6,868 nt of DNA from Deltaproteobacteria bacterium (GTDB lineage: Bacteria; Desulfobacterota; Desulfobacteria; Desulfobacterales; JAFDDL01): contig JAFDDL010000191.1 in assembly GCA_019310865.1 (NCBI GenBank), positions 1-6,868 of the forward strand, given 5' to 3'. Within the stretch, counting starts at the first letter, position 1, and every line of letters begins with the position of its first letter. Both the position numbers and the translations under genes were made by a program. The notes beneath the pieces are model-generated. The model worked only from the letters and a program-made list of their open reading frames with translations, searched no databases and was not told the DNA's origin. Below, piece after piece: positions 1-6,738 of the stretch.

Positions 1-14
1 GATATCTGCGTTAC

Positions 15-69
15 GCGAAAAATTTTATCCTCGGAATATCAACCATATGCCTGTGGTAAAATTTTTCGC
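15..69. repeat. 13-bp perfect inverted repeat upstream of the regulator gene
   Basis: Arms GCGAAAAATTTTA (15-27) and TAAAATTTTTCGC (57-69) are perfect reverse complements separated by 29 nt. Arm centres are 42 bp apart, about four helical turns, so proteins bound at the two arms would sit on one face of the DNA. The repeat could be a pair of operator sites for the downstream activator or another regulator. It could also form an RNA stem acting as a terminator for a gene left of the window, but the stem is AT-rich, the loop is long, and a terminal U-run lies only inside the arm. The repeat is directly visible; its role is not known. Confidence 0.6.
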
Positions 70-157
70 AAGCCTTGATCTCAACCAAATTTGCCTATTT
101 CTGGATGGACACTATTTGGTGAGTGTTGCCGATTGTGGGAGCTGCCACGAAATTCGA

Positions 158-186
158 TTGATTCATGCCGCATCGTGAATTATATT
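158..186 (+). promoter_or_regulatory. Candidate sigma-70-like promoter of the PAS regulator
   Basis: TTGATT (158-163) and TATATT (181-186) are separated by 17 nt, giving a plausible -35/-10 pair with 5 of 6 matches in the -10. The predicted start of transcription would fall at about 193, on the A of the regulator's ATG, so the message would be leaderless or nearly so. This agrees with the absence of any Shine-Dalgarno sequence before that ATG. The call rests on sequence resemblance alone; AT-rich DNA produces such matches by chance. Confidence 0.35.
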
Positions 187-192
187 ATCTGA

Positions 193-1578
193 ATGAAATC
201 AACCCAATCAGATGAAACGTCACAAAACGTAACGGAGATTATTCTCGAAAGTGTTTCAGACGGCGTGTTCACCGTTGATCACAAGTGGCGCATCACGTCA
301 TTTAACCGCGCGGCTGAGGAAATCACCGGCATTTCCCGCACCGAAGCCATCGGCAGATACTGCTGGGAGGTCTTTCGATCCAATATGTGCGAAGGTGACT
401 GCGGGTTGCGGCGCACCATGAGAGAAGGCAAATCCATCGTCAACACATCCACCTATATTGTCAACAGCGAAAAAAAACGAATCCCGATTATTGCCTCCAC
501 ATCCATCTTGAAGGATGAAAAGGGCAACAAGATGGGAGGTGTTGAAATTTTCAGGGATTTGAGCCTGGTTGAAGAACTTCGTAAGGAACTCGATTCCCGC
601 TTTCAGGTGGGCGACATGGTGAGTCGAAGCCCGTCCATGAGAAAAATATTCAAGCTGCTGCCCCAGGTTGCGGAAAGTGACAGTACGATTCTCATCGATG
701 GAGAGACCGGAACCGGAAAGGAACTCCTGGCCCGGGCGATTCACAATCAAAGCCCACGAAAAAACCGGTCATTTGTCGCCATCAACTGTGGTGCGCTGCC
801 GGACACGCTTTTGGAATCAGAGCTTTTTGGGTACAAGGCCGGCGCCTTTACCCATGCCGTGAAGGACAAGCCCGGACTCTTTGCCCTTGCGGATGGCGGC
901 ACCATTCTGCTCGATGAGATCGGTGACGTCAGCGCCGCTTTCCAAGTGCGACTGCTGCGTGTGCTCCAGGAACGCGAATTCCAGCCCCTGGGTGGGGTTA
1001 AACCCGTCAAAGTGAATATCCGCGTTATTGCCGCGACGAACAAGGATCTTTCCAGCATGGTGGACAGCGGTCAATTCAGGGGCGATCTTTTTTATCGTAT
1101 CAATGTCGTGCGGCTCTCACTACCACCGCTTCGAGACCGCCGCGAGGATATCCCGCTTCTCACGGATCGATTCATCGCAAGAATGAACAGACTGCACGGC
1201 AAGGCCATCACCGGCATCGACCCGAAAGCAGTCGGCCTTCTCATGGCCCATTCGTATCCGGGCAACATTCGGGAGCTGGAAAATATGATTGAACACGCCT
1301 TTGTACTTTGTGCAAACGGTATGATTCAACCCTGGCATTTGCCCGGCCCCTTGCATCTGGAGCCCAGGCCTTCGGCAACGCTGAACACAATGGATGAAAT
1401 CCTGGCGTCAGCCGAAACCCAGGCCATTATGGATGCGCTAAAGCGCAATAACTACAACCGTCAGGAAGCCGCCCGGGATCTTGGCCTTCACAAGAGCACA
1501 TTATTTAGAAAGATTAAAAAACTGGGGGTCACCCTTCCCGAAATCGATGGCCGCTCCATGGCCCCGGACCCGCCATAA
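193..1578 (+). CDS. PAS-domain sigma-54-dependent transcriptional activator (bacterial enhancer-binding protein)
   Basis: Cytoplasmic one-component activator of 461 aa that should sense a signal through PAS and drive open-complex formation by sigma-54 RNA polymerase. A PAS domain covers about residues 14-125 and carries Cys57, Cys66 and Cys70. The AAA+ domain (about 140-370) has Walker A GETGTGKE (170-177), Walker B LLDE (239-242), a GAFTGA-loop variant GAFTHA (217-222), an arginine-finger region around R296-R302, and sensor II GNIRELE (357-363). A Fis-type helix-turn-helix lies at about 400-446 (EAARDLGLHKSTLFRK). There is no receiver domain and no membrane segment. ATG at 193 directly follows an in-frame TGA and has no visible Shine-Dalgarno; no later start preserves the PAS domain. 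The gene converges on the glt operon with a 3-nt gap. Targets are unknown; control of glt is possible but no sigma-54 site was seen before glt. Confidence 0.93.
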   Translation: MKSTQSDETSQNVTEIILESVSDGVFTVDHKWRITSFNRAAEEITGISRTEAIGRYCWEVFRSNMCEGDCGLRRTMREGKSIVNTSTYIVNSEKKRIPIIASTSILKDEKGNKMGGVEIFRDLSLVEELRKELDSRFQVGDMVSRSPSMRKIFKLLPQVAESDSTILIDGETGTGKELLARAIHNQSPRKNRSFVAINCGALPDTLLESELFGYKAGAFTHAVKDKPGLFALADGGTILLDEIGDVSAAFQVRLLRVLQEREFQPLGGVKPVKVNIRVIAATNKDLSSMVDSGQFRGDLFYRINVVRLSLPPLRDRREDIPLLTDRFIARMNRLHGKAITGIDPKAVGLLMAHSYPGNIRELENMIEHAFVLCANGMIQPWHLPGPLHLEPRPSATLNTMDEILASAETQAIMDALKRNNYNRQEAARDLGLHKSTLFRKIKKLGVTLPEIDGRSMAPDPP

Positions 1579-1581
1579 TGT

Positions 1582-3930
1582 TTACCCGGCTGTCGGTGCG
1601 AACCCTATCGGTTCGTTTTCCGTAAGGTTCCACACACCACAGGGGCAGGCCTGGGCACAGAATCCACATCCGATACACCGGCTTGAATCCACACAATATT
1701 CATATGCATCGCCATCCAGCTCACGTTTTGAGATGGCGGATTCCGGGCAAATGGTTATGCAGACCCCACAGTCCCGGCAAGCGCCACAGGAGGCGCATTG
1801 TCCGCCGCAATGCTCAAGGCTTTCAAATTCGCGGATTCGCGGATCGAAATATTCCAGCGTGACCCGTTTTTGATCGATCATGGGTAGTATTTGCACGACC
1901 GGTGATTTTCCCGAAAGAAGCGTATTGATCGCCTTGGCGGCTTTCAATCCGGACCCGATGGCATCCGTCAGCAAACCGGGCTTTACCGCATCACCGATGG
2001 CAAATATTTTTGGATCCGTCGTCTGAAAATGTGCATTGACCTTGATAAAACCCCGATCAGATTCAACCTCAGGGGGCATGAAGGAAAGATCCGGCTGATC
2101 GCCAATGGAGATAATGATGGTGTCTGCCGGAATGATTTCACCATTGCGAAGCACCACCGCCTCGTCCGTCACTTTTTGCGTAAAGACCGGCCAGCGAAAA
2201 ACAGCCCCCACCGCTTCGGCCGCATCCCGTTCCGCGCCGAATGAGGCGGGTTCCTGGACGTCGATGAGGGTGATTTTCCGCGCGCCCAGTCGTGATGCTT
2301 CGGTTGCCGCATCGCACCCCACATTTCCAGCCCCGATAACGACAACGCGCTCTCCAACGGTCACGTTGCCATGCTTGGCTTTGGCAAGAAATGTCAGCGC
2401 CGGAATCATTCGATCCGATCCGGGAATCGGCAGCGTTCGAGGACTTTGAGCACCCACAGCGAAGACAATATAATCATAATCTTCACGCAGTTCCTGGACG
2501 TCCGACTGGGTCAGTTCCTGTTGCAGATGGACCTGGGGAAGTACCTTTGCGGCTCTTTCAAGTTCTGCTTCCACGACATCGCGAGGCAGTCTGCTATCGG
2601 GGATCACGGTTGCGATTTTACCGCCAAGAATCGGCGACATGTCGTAGATGACGGCTTCATGGCCGTTTTGGCGAAGCTGCCAGGCCACTGAGATTCCGGA
2701 TGCACCACCGCCGATGACCGCAATGCGTTTGCCGGACAGGGGGGGCAGGCTGGGAACACCGGCATCGATACTTGCCTTGCCCAGGCGAGTTGTGTCCACC
2801 GGGGCCAGGGTACCGTCTTGCCGGGTACAGTCGGCCATGCACAGGTTTGGGCATAGATAGCCGCATACGGATGCCGGGAAGGGCGTATAGGCAAGTGCCA
2901 GATCAACCGCTTCGTCCACCCGGCCTTCCCGGATCAGGCGCCAACGCTGGTGGACGGGAATGCCGGTCGGACAGGCGCTTTCACAGGGAGCGGTGTATTT
3001 TTTATCCTCCCATACCGGAACGAAGCGTCGCATCTCATCGGTCGTAATCAATGGTATCGGGCTTCGATCAATTTCCATCAAGTCTCCGATAATCCCGCCT
3101 TTACCCAGTTCCGCCTCCCATACCTCGGAGCGAAATGCGGCCATATCGCGCCTGGGTTGTCGCATTTTTTCCGCCGGTGTTCGGGCTGTCAACAGCTGCC
3201 ATTGCTCCGGAAGCGACAGCTCATCGAAAAGCTCCTGCCGGCCAAGCTTGTTGAGAAAAAGCTTTAAGTTTTTCTGGAGCCATTCCAGGTCGTCATCGCC
3301 AAGGGGAACCCGTTTTGCATCCACCTGACTGAAGCCGGTGTGGGGTCCGCGGAAAAAAACCTTGCCGCCCACCATTCCCACCAGTGGCCGGTAACCGAGC
3401 ACATTTTCGGGTGTTTGAGATTCAAAACCGCAAACAACGGCGACACCACCGGCCATGAACTCGCCGAAATAATCCCCGGCTGAACCGAGCACCCACAGCT
3501 CCGGTGGCGAAAAACGCGGATTGTGCTTGGTCATGGTCATCCCACGGGCTCCAATATTGCCCGATATAAACACCTTTCCCTGGGCCATACCGTTGGCCGT
3601 ACCGTTGGCGGCGTTGCCATGGACGACAATCTCTGCGCCCCCATTGAGCCAGCCCACATCGTCCGATGCGGGCCCGAGCACCTCGATGTGCGTGTTGGGA
3701 AATCCGAATGAACCGACCCGCTGACCGGAATAGCCCAGGATCTTAATCTTCACCGGTTCATCGTTGGCCTTCCAGAGCCGACCACCGATACCGTGCTGTC
3801 CGTAAGCGCGCACTTCGATTCGGCGATACCCCATGGAGACGGCCATCTGAATCTGCTCCTCCAGCAGCCGTGAGCTGAGACGCTCGTCGCGCACCTTCCC
3901 GAGTATGTTATGATATCCTTTGTCACTCAT
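1582..3930 (-). CDS. gltD: Glutamate synthase fusion subunit: GXGXG domain + GltD-type FAD/NAD(P) reductase + ferredoxin
   Basis: A 782-aa, three-part protein. Residues about 37-200 form the glycine-rich GXGXG beta-helix normally at the C-terminus of the GOGAT large subunit (G-rich motifs at 47-50, 67-76, 105-118, 124-130). Residues about 305-675 are the small-subunit reductase: Fe-S cysteines C316, C320, C356, C360, C364 and C368, an FAD Rossmann motif GGGASG (407-412), an NAD(P) motif GAGNVG (533-538) and an IGDA flavin motif (645-648). Residues about 705-765 hold two [4Fe-4S] motifs (C718/C721/C724/C728 and C752/C755/C758/C762) plus extra cysteines C708, C712, C715, C746 and C764. It probably takes electrons from NAD(P)H and passes them to the FMN subunit. 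ATG at 3930 lies 12 nt after the upstream stop, with an AAGGG element 8 nt away that overlaps that stop codon. It is the last gene of the operon. The symbol covers only the reductase part. Confidence 0.9.
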   Translation of the reverse strand: MSDKGYHNILGKVRDERLSSRLLEEQIQMAVSMGYRRIEVRAYGQHGIGGRLWKANDEPVKIKILGYSGQRVGSFGFPNTHIEVLGPASDDVGWLNGGAEIVVHGNAANGTANGMAQGKVFISGNIGARGMTMTKHNPRFSPPELWVLGSAGDYFGEFMAGGVAVVCGFESQTPENVLGYRPLVGMVGGKVFFRGPHTGFSQVDAKRVPLGDDDLEWLQKNLKLFLNKLGRQELFDELSLPEQWQLLTARTPAEKMRQPRRDMAAFRSEVWEAELGKGGIIGDLMEIDRSPIPLITTDEMRRFVPVWEDKKYTAPCESACPTGIPVHQRWRLIREGRVDEAVDLALAYTPFPASVCGYLCPNLCMADCTRQDGTLAPVDTTRLGKASIDAGVPSLPPLSGKRIAVIGGGASGISVAWQLRQNGHEAVIYDMSPILGGKIATVIPDSRLPRDVVEAELERAAKVLPQVHLQQELTQSDVQELREDYDYIVFAVGAQSPRTLPIPGSDRMIPALTFLAKAKHGNVTVGERVVVIGAGNVGCDAATEASRLGARKITLIDVQEPASFGAERDAAEAVGAVFRWPVFTQKVTDEAVVLRNGEIIPADTIIISIGDQPDLSFMPPEVESDRGFIKVNAHFQTTDPKIFAIGDAVKPGLLTDAIGSGLKAAKAINTLLSGKSPVVQILPMIDQKRVTLEYFDPRIREFESLEHCGGQCASCGACRDCGVCITICPESAISKRELDGDAYEYCVDSSRCIGCGFCAQACPCGVWNLTENEPIGFAPTAG

Positions 3931-3938
3931 AATCTTTG

Positions 3939-3943
3939 CCCTT
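3939..3943 (-). promoter_or_regulatory. Ribosome binding site of the fusion subunit, overlapping the upstream stop codon
   Basis: AAGGG, whose first base is the last base of the FMN subunit's TAA stop, lies 8 nt before the ATG at 3930. The overlap suggests that terminating ribosomes help start translation of the next subunit. Confidence 0.55.
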
Positions 3944-5577
3944 TATACCACATACTTGATGTCAAGCCGTTTGGCAGCGTCCGCGTCATCGATTCCCAAT
4001 GCATCGGACATGCCGATAGGAAGCGAGGTGGAGCGTCCCAGGGGCGCGATTATTTTCTTCAGCTCCGTATCGAAACTCAGGAAAACATCCACCACACGCT
4101 CGGCCACGTCCGCCACATCGAGGCGGCGATAGATCCGGGGATCCTGGCTCGTGATGCCCTTGGGACATAAACCGATATTACAGATATTGCATCGGTCCTG
4201 TTCGGAACCCAGACAACCGGCGGCGGCCTGCATGATGTACTTCCCGACCTGAATACCGCCGGCACCCAGCATGATCAATGCCGCGGCGTTGGCGGCCAGG
4301 TTCCCGGCCTTTCCCACGCCGCCGCCGGCAAACAGCGGCAGTTCGTTCTGTCGACCGATTCTCGTCAGGGTCAGATAGGCATCTCGAATATTGCTCGCAA
4401 TGGGATGGCCCATGAAGTTCATGGACACATTGTAGGCAGCCCCGGTGCCGCCATCCTCACCGTCGATGGCCAGCGCGGCGGCATAGGGGTTGCGGGTTAA
4501 ATTGTTCAAGACCGCCATGGCGGTTGAAGTCGCCGAGATCTTCGGATATACCGGTACCCGAAATCCCCAGGCCATGGACATGCTCTGGATCATTTTGGCC
4601 ACGGATTCCTCGATGGAATACTTGGTCTGGTGGGTGGGAGGACTGGGCAGATTGATCCCCTGGGGAACGCCGCGGATGGCGGCGATAAGCTTGTTAACCT
4701 TATACCACATGAGCAGCCCCCCGTCTCCGGGCTTCGCGCCCTGGCCGTATTTGATCTCCACCGCGCAGGGATCTTCCTTCATGTGCGGAATGGCGTGGAT
4801 AATTTCATCCCAGCCGAAGTATCCGCTGGCGATTTGTAAAATCACATATTTCAAAAATCGCGATCGAAGCAGACGCGGGGGGCAGCCGCCCTCGCCGGTG
4901 GAGATGCGAACCGGCATCCCCATTTCTTCATTAAGATAGGTGACGCCAAGCTGAAGCCCTTCCCACATGTTGGGTGACAGAGCCCCAAAACTCATGCCAC
5001 CGATCATCAGCGGATAAATTTCACGGATGGGCGGTATCCAGCCGTTTTCGCGTTGAAATTTAAGCGATTGCTCAGGGGGTAGGATTCGTCCCAGAAGCGT
5101 TTTTAGTTCGAATTCATGCCTGCCGGCATCCAGGGCCGGGTCGGTGAGCATCGAAATGCGGATAAACTTGATTCGGTCCAGCAGGCCAACCGAGCTGTTT
5201 CGCCGACCGCCCCGGCGACGTGGTTGTCCGCCGCGGTCCATGTGAAACCGGAGTTTGTCGGTTTCATCGGTTCGCGCCGGCAGGATGGCATTGTTGGGGC
5301 AGACCATGTTGCACATACCGCAACCGATGCATCGGTAGGCTGGGTCGGTTCTTTGACGGATGCCGTAATATATTTGAAATTCGTTTGCCGACTGATCCGG
5401 TTGACCAACGGGCGTCAGAACGTTGCGCTTCCGAAACACGCCAAGCTCTATGGCATTTACCGGACAAACAGCGGTGCATTGACCGCAGAGGGTGCATTTG
5501 TCTTTATGCCACAGAATCTGCCAGGGCAGATCCTTAATGCTCAATGTGGCAGGGGTAATGGGTCGTTTTGGGAACAT
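3943..5577 (-). CDS. gltB: Glutamate synthase FMN-binding synthase subunit with N-terminal 2[4Fe-4S] ferredoxin domain
   Basis: A 544-aa catalytic subunit that aminates 2-oxoglutarate and reduces the imine to glutamate on FMN. Two [4Fe-4S] motifs open the protein: C28/C31/C34/C38 and C83/C86/C89/C93, each followed by proline. The FMN-dependent TIM-barrel synthase domain follows (about 150-510), with GGMSFGALS (193-201), STGEGG (226-231), GQGAKPGDGG (278-287), IDGEDGGTGA (371-380) and a C463-x2-C466-x4-C471-P motif fitting the [3Fe-4S] cluster ligands of the GOGAT family. It corresponds to the central domain of canonical GltB, as in the split archaeal-type enzymes; the glutaminase and GXGXG domains are separate proteins here. 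An in-frame ATG exists upstream at 5796, but the start at 5577 is chosen because AAGGAGG lies 7 nt before it and the longer N-terminus is unlike the family. It overlaps the glutaminase gene by 37 nt. Confidence 0.94.
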   Translation of the reverse strand: MFPKRPITPATLSIKDLPWQILWHKDKCTLCGQCTAVCPVNAIELGVFRKRNVLTPVGQPDQSANEFQIYYGIRQRTDPAYRCIGCGMCNMVCPNNAILPARTDETDKLRFHMDRGGQPRRRGGRRNSSVGLLDRIKFIRISMLTDPALDAGRHEFELKTLLGRILPPEQSLKFQRENGWIPPIREIYPLMIGGMSFGALSPNMWEGLQLGVTYLNEEMGMPVRISTGEGGCPPRLLRSRFLKYVILQIASGYFGWDEIIHAIPHMKEDPCAVEIKYGQGAKPGDGGLLMWYKVNKLIAAIRGVPQGINLPSPPTHQTKYSIEESVAKMIQSMSMAWGFRVPVYPKISATSTAMAVLNNLTRNPYAAALAIDGEDGGTGAAYNVSMNFMGHPIASNIRDAYLTLTRIGRQNELPLFAGGGVGKAGNLAANAAALIMLGAGGIQVGKYIMQAAAGCLGSEQDRCNICNIGLCPKGITSQDPRIYRRLDVADVAERVVDVFLSFDTELKKIIAPLGRSTSLPIGMSDALGIDDADAAKRLDIKYVV

Positions 5578-6671
5578 TTGACAACCTCCTTCCGATCCGG
5601 TGTCACCATGACGGTATCGAGATACATGGGCTGAAAATCCTTGCTCTTGTCGCGATTGGGAATGGCCGCATCCAGGCCGCAGATTTCCGACGAGAAGGCG
5701 AACAAACCCGGACGGCCGCCCACGACACCGGGTCGGAGTTTTTTTCGGTCCTGCACCATAAAAAGCGTGCTGTCGGGCATGGACCCAATGACACAATTGG
5801 GGCCATCGATGATCAGGTGCCGAAGGGTGTACTTGAGCTGTCGCAAAAAATCACTGTCGGGGTGCAGGGCAAGGTCATTGTCCTGAAGTGGCGTGATCAC
5901 ATGCTTGTAAAACGACAGGTCCAGGGAAAGATGCTTGACCGCGTAATGCAGAATGTGGGTAAACACCTCGGAATCCGATTGATAGCCCGTGTATCCGGCA
6001 TGTCCGCGCGACTCTAAGAATTTTCGAATCGGTATGAAAGCCGTGTTTTCTCCATTGGTCATGGTGGAAAAGCCCTGAATGAAAAATGGATGGCACGCGT
6101 ACAGATTGATCGCGTAATTGGTGTTCTGGCGTCCCTGAGCCATAATTACCCGCGCCTTGAGTTCCTTTCGATCCAGATTCAGGTATTTTGCCACCTGCAT
6201 GGGATCACCGATTTCCTTGATCATGATCACATCCGGCCAGAAGGAGTAGACAATCATGTCCTGTTTTTCCTGGCCCATTTTTCGCAGTTTCAACCGAATA
6301 TCCAGCAGTCGGGACTCGGTTTCGCTCGGGTCCATTTCCTCCCATTCTTCGGGCAGTTCATAGGCTCGAATCAGGTACACATCCCGTTTGGGAACGCCTG
6401 GGGGTTGTTTCTTGGGGATCTTAATGGAGATTTTATACTTGGTCATGAACCCCACGTCCATCATGAATGCGTCCAGGCGCTTTAAGCCGCTGTCTGAAAA
6501 AATACCGGACAAGATGGGAGCCGACTTGAGATCCTCAAACGGACCGGAAAGATCCCGAAGCATCAGGCCCACCCCGGATCCGTCATGCCCCTCCTGCATC
6601 ACCGTCATGGAATCAATGGCGATCATGGGGGAAATGGGCTCATCGCTGGTAATGGCAAATAAACGGCACAC
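5541..6671 (-). CDS. Glutamate synthase glutaminase subunit (class II glutamine amidotransferase)
   Basis: A 376-aa stand-alone version of the N-terminal GATase domain of GltB. It should hydrolyse glutamine to glutamate and ammonia, delivered to the FMN subunit. The start is a GTG at 6671: it places the catalytic Cys immediately after the initiator Met (MCRLFAIT), as required in this Ntn-hydrolase family once Met is removed, and AGGAG lies 5 nt upstream. Further family signatures are GHDGSGVG (28-35), the R181-Q-N-T-N region resembling the Arg-containing substrate strand, TNGEN (205-209) resembling the oxyanion-hole NGE, and SDSEVF (232-237). Residues about 78-175 form a charged region ahead of the R181 strand. 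No signal peptide or membrane segment is visible. It is the first gene of the operon, preceded by a structured leader. The chief alternative is another class II amidotransferase, but the operon context argues strongly for GOGAT. Confidence 0.92.
   Translation of the reverse strand: MCRLFAITSDEPISPMIAIDSMTVMQEGHDGSGVGLMLRDLSGPFEDLKSAPILSGIFSDSGLKRLDAFMMDVGFMTKYKISIKIPKKQPPGVPKRDVYLIRAYELPEEWEEMDPSETESRLLDIRLKLRKMGQEKQDMIVYSFWPDVIMIKEIGDPMQVAKYLNLDRKELKARVIMAQGRQNTNYAINLYACHPFFIQGFSTMTNGENTAFIPIRKFLESRGHAGYTGYQSDSEVFTHILHYAVKHLSLDLSFYKHVITPLQDNDLALHPDSDFLRQLKYTLRHLIIDGPNCVIGSMPDSTLFMVQDRKKLRPGVVGGRPGLFAFSSEICGLDAAIPNRDKSKDFQPMYLDTVMVTPDRKEVVKCSQNDPLPLPH
5585..5591 (-). promoter_or_regulatory. 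Strong Shine-Dalgarno of the FMN subunit, inside the glutaminase gene
   Basis: AAGGAGG sits 7 nt before the ATG at 5577 and decides that start over the upstream in-frame ATG at 5796. It lies wholly within the last codons of the glutaminase gene, encoding part of K-E-V-V, so the two subunits are probably translationally coupled. Confidence 0.85.
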
Positions 6672-6676
6672 AATGT

Positions 6677-6681
6677 CTCCT
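6677..6681 (-). promoter_or_regulatory. Ribosome binding site deciding the GTG start of the glutaminase subunit
   Basis: AGGAG, within a GAGAGGAGA purine run, lies 5 nt before the GTG at 6671. No in-frame ATG is available here; the nearest upstream ATG, in the leader, is in another frame. Confidence 0.8.
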
Positions 6682-6738
6682 CTCTATTAACATGTTTCTG
6701 GTATAGGATTTAATGCGGGGGGGCCTTCCCTAGAGGGC

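Noticed and set aside
112..127. Possible sigma-54 promoter (TGGACAC followed by TTTGG) upstream of the regulator
   Set aside because: It has a -24-like GG but lacks the GC at the correct -12 position; other GG/GC pairs nearby have 8-nt rather than 10-nt spacing.
135..148. Short hairpin GTGG-GAGCTG-CCAC with a six-base loop before the regulator gene
   Set aside because: The loop lacks A1/G4, the stem is only 4 bp, no terminator follows, and it would lie upstream of the predicted transcript start.
298..750. 150-aa open frame on the - strand inside the regulator
   Set aside because: Fully antisense to the PAS and Walker A coding sequence; no independent support.
2105..2449. Open frame of 114 aa on the + strand inside the reductase gene
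   Set aside because: Antisense to a clearly conserved coding region, with composition rich in Arg, Ser and Ala typical of a shadow frame and no recognisable motif.
5116..5634. 172-aa open frame on the + strand across the start of the FMN-subunit gene
   Set aside because: Antisense to the ferredoxin motifs and the gene overlap; no family resemblance or convincing ribosome binding site.
5578..5796. Longer N-terminus for the FMN subunit starting at 5796
   Set aside because: The extra 73 residues are the glutaminase gene read in another frame, Arg/Gly-rich and unlike the family; the AAGGAGG before 5577 supports the shorter start.
6728..6737. Small hairpin CCC-TCTA-GGG just after the leader terminator
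   Set aside because: Only 3 bp and not next to the ribosome binding site, so no regulatory role can be supported.
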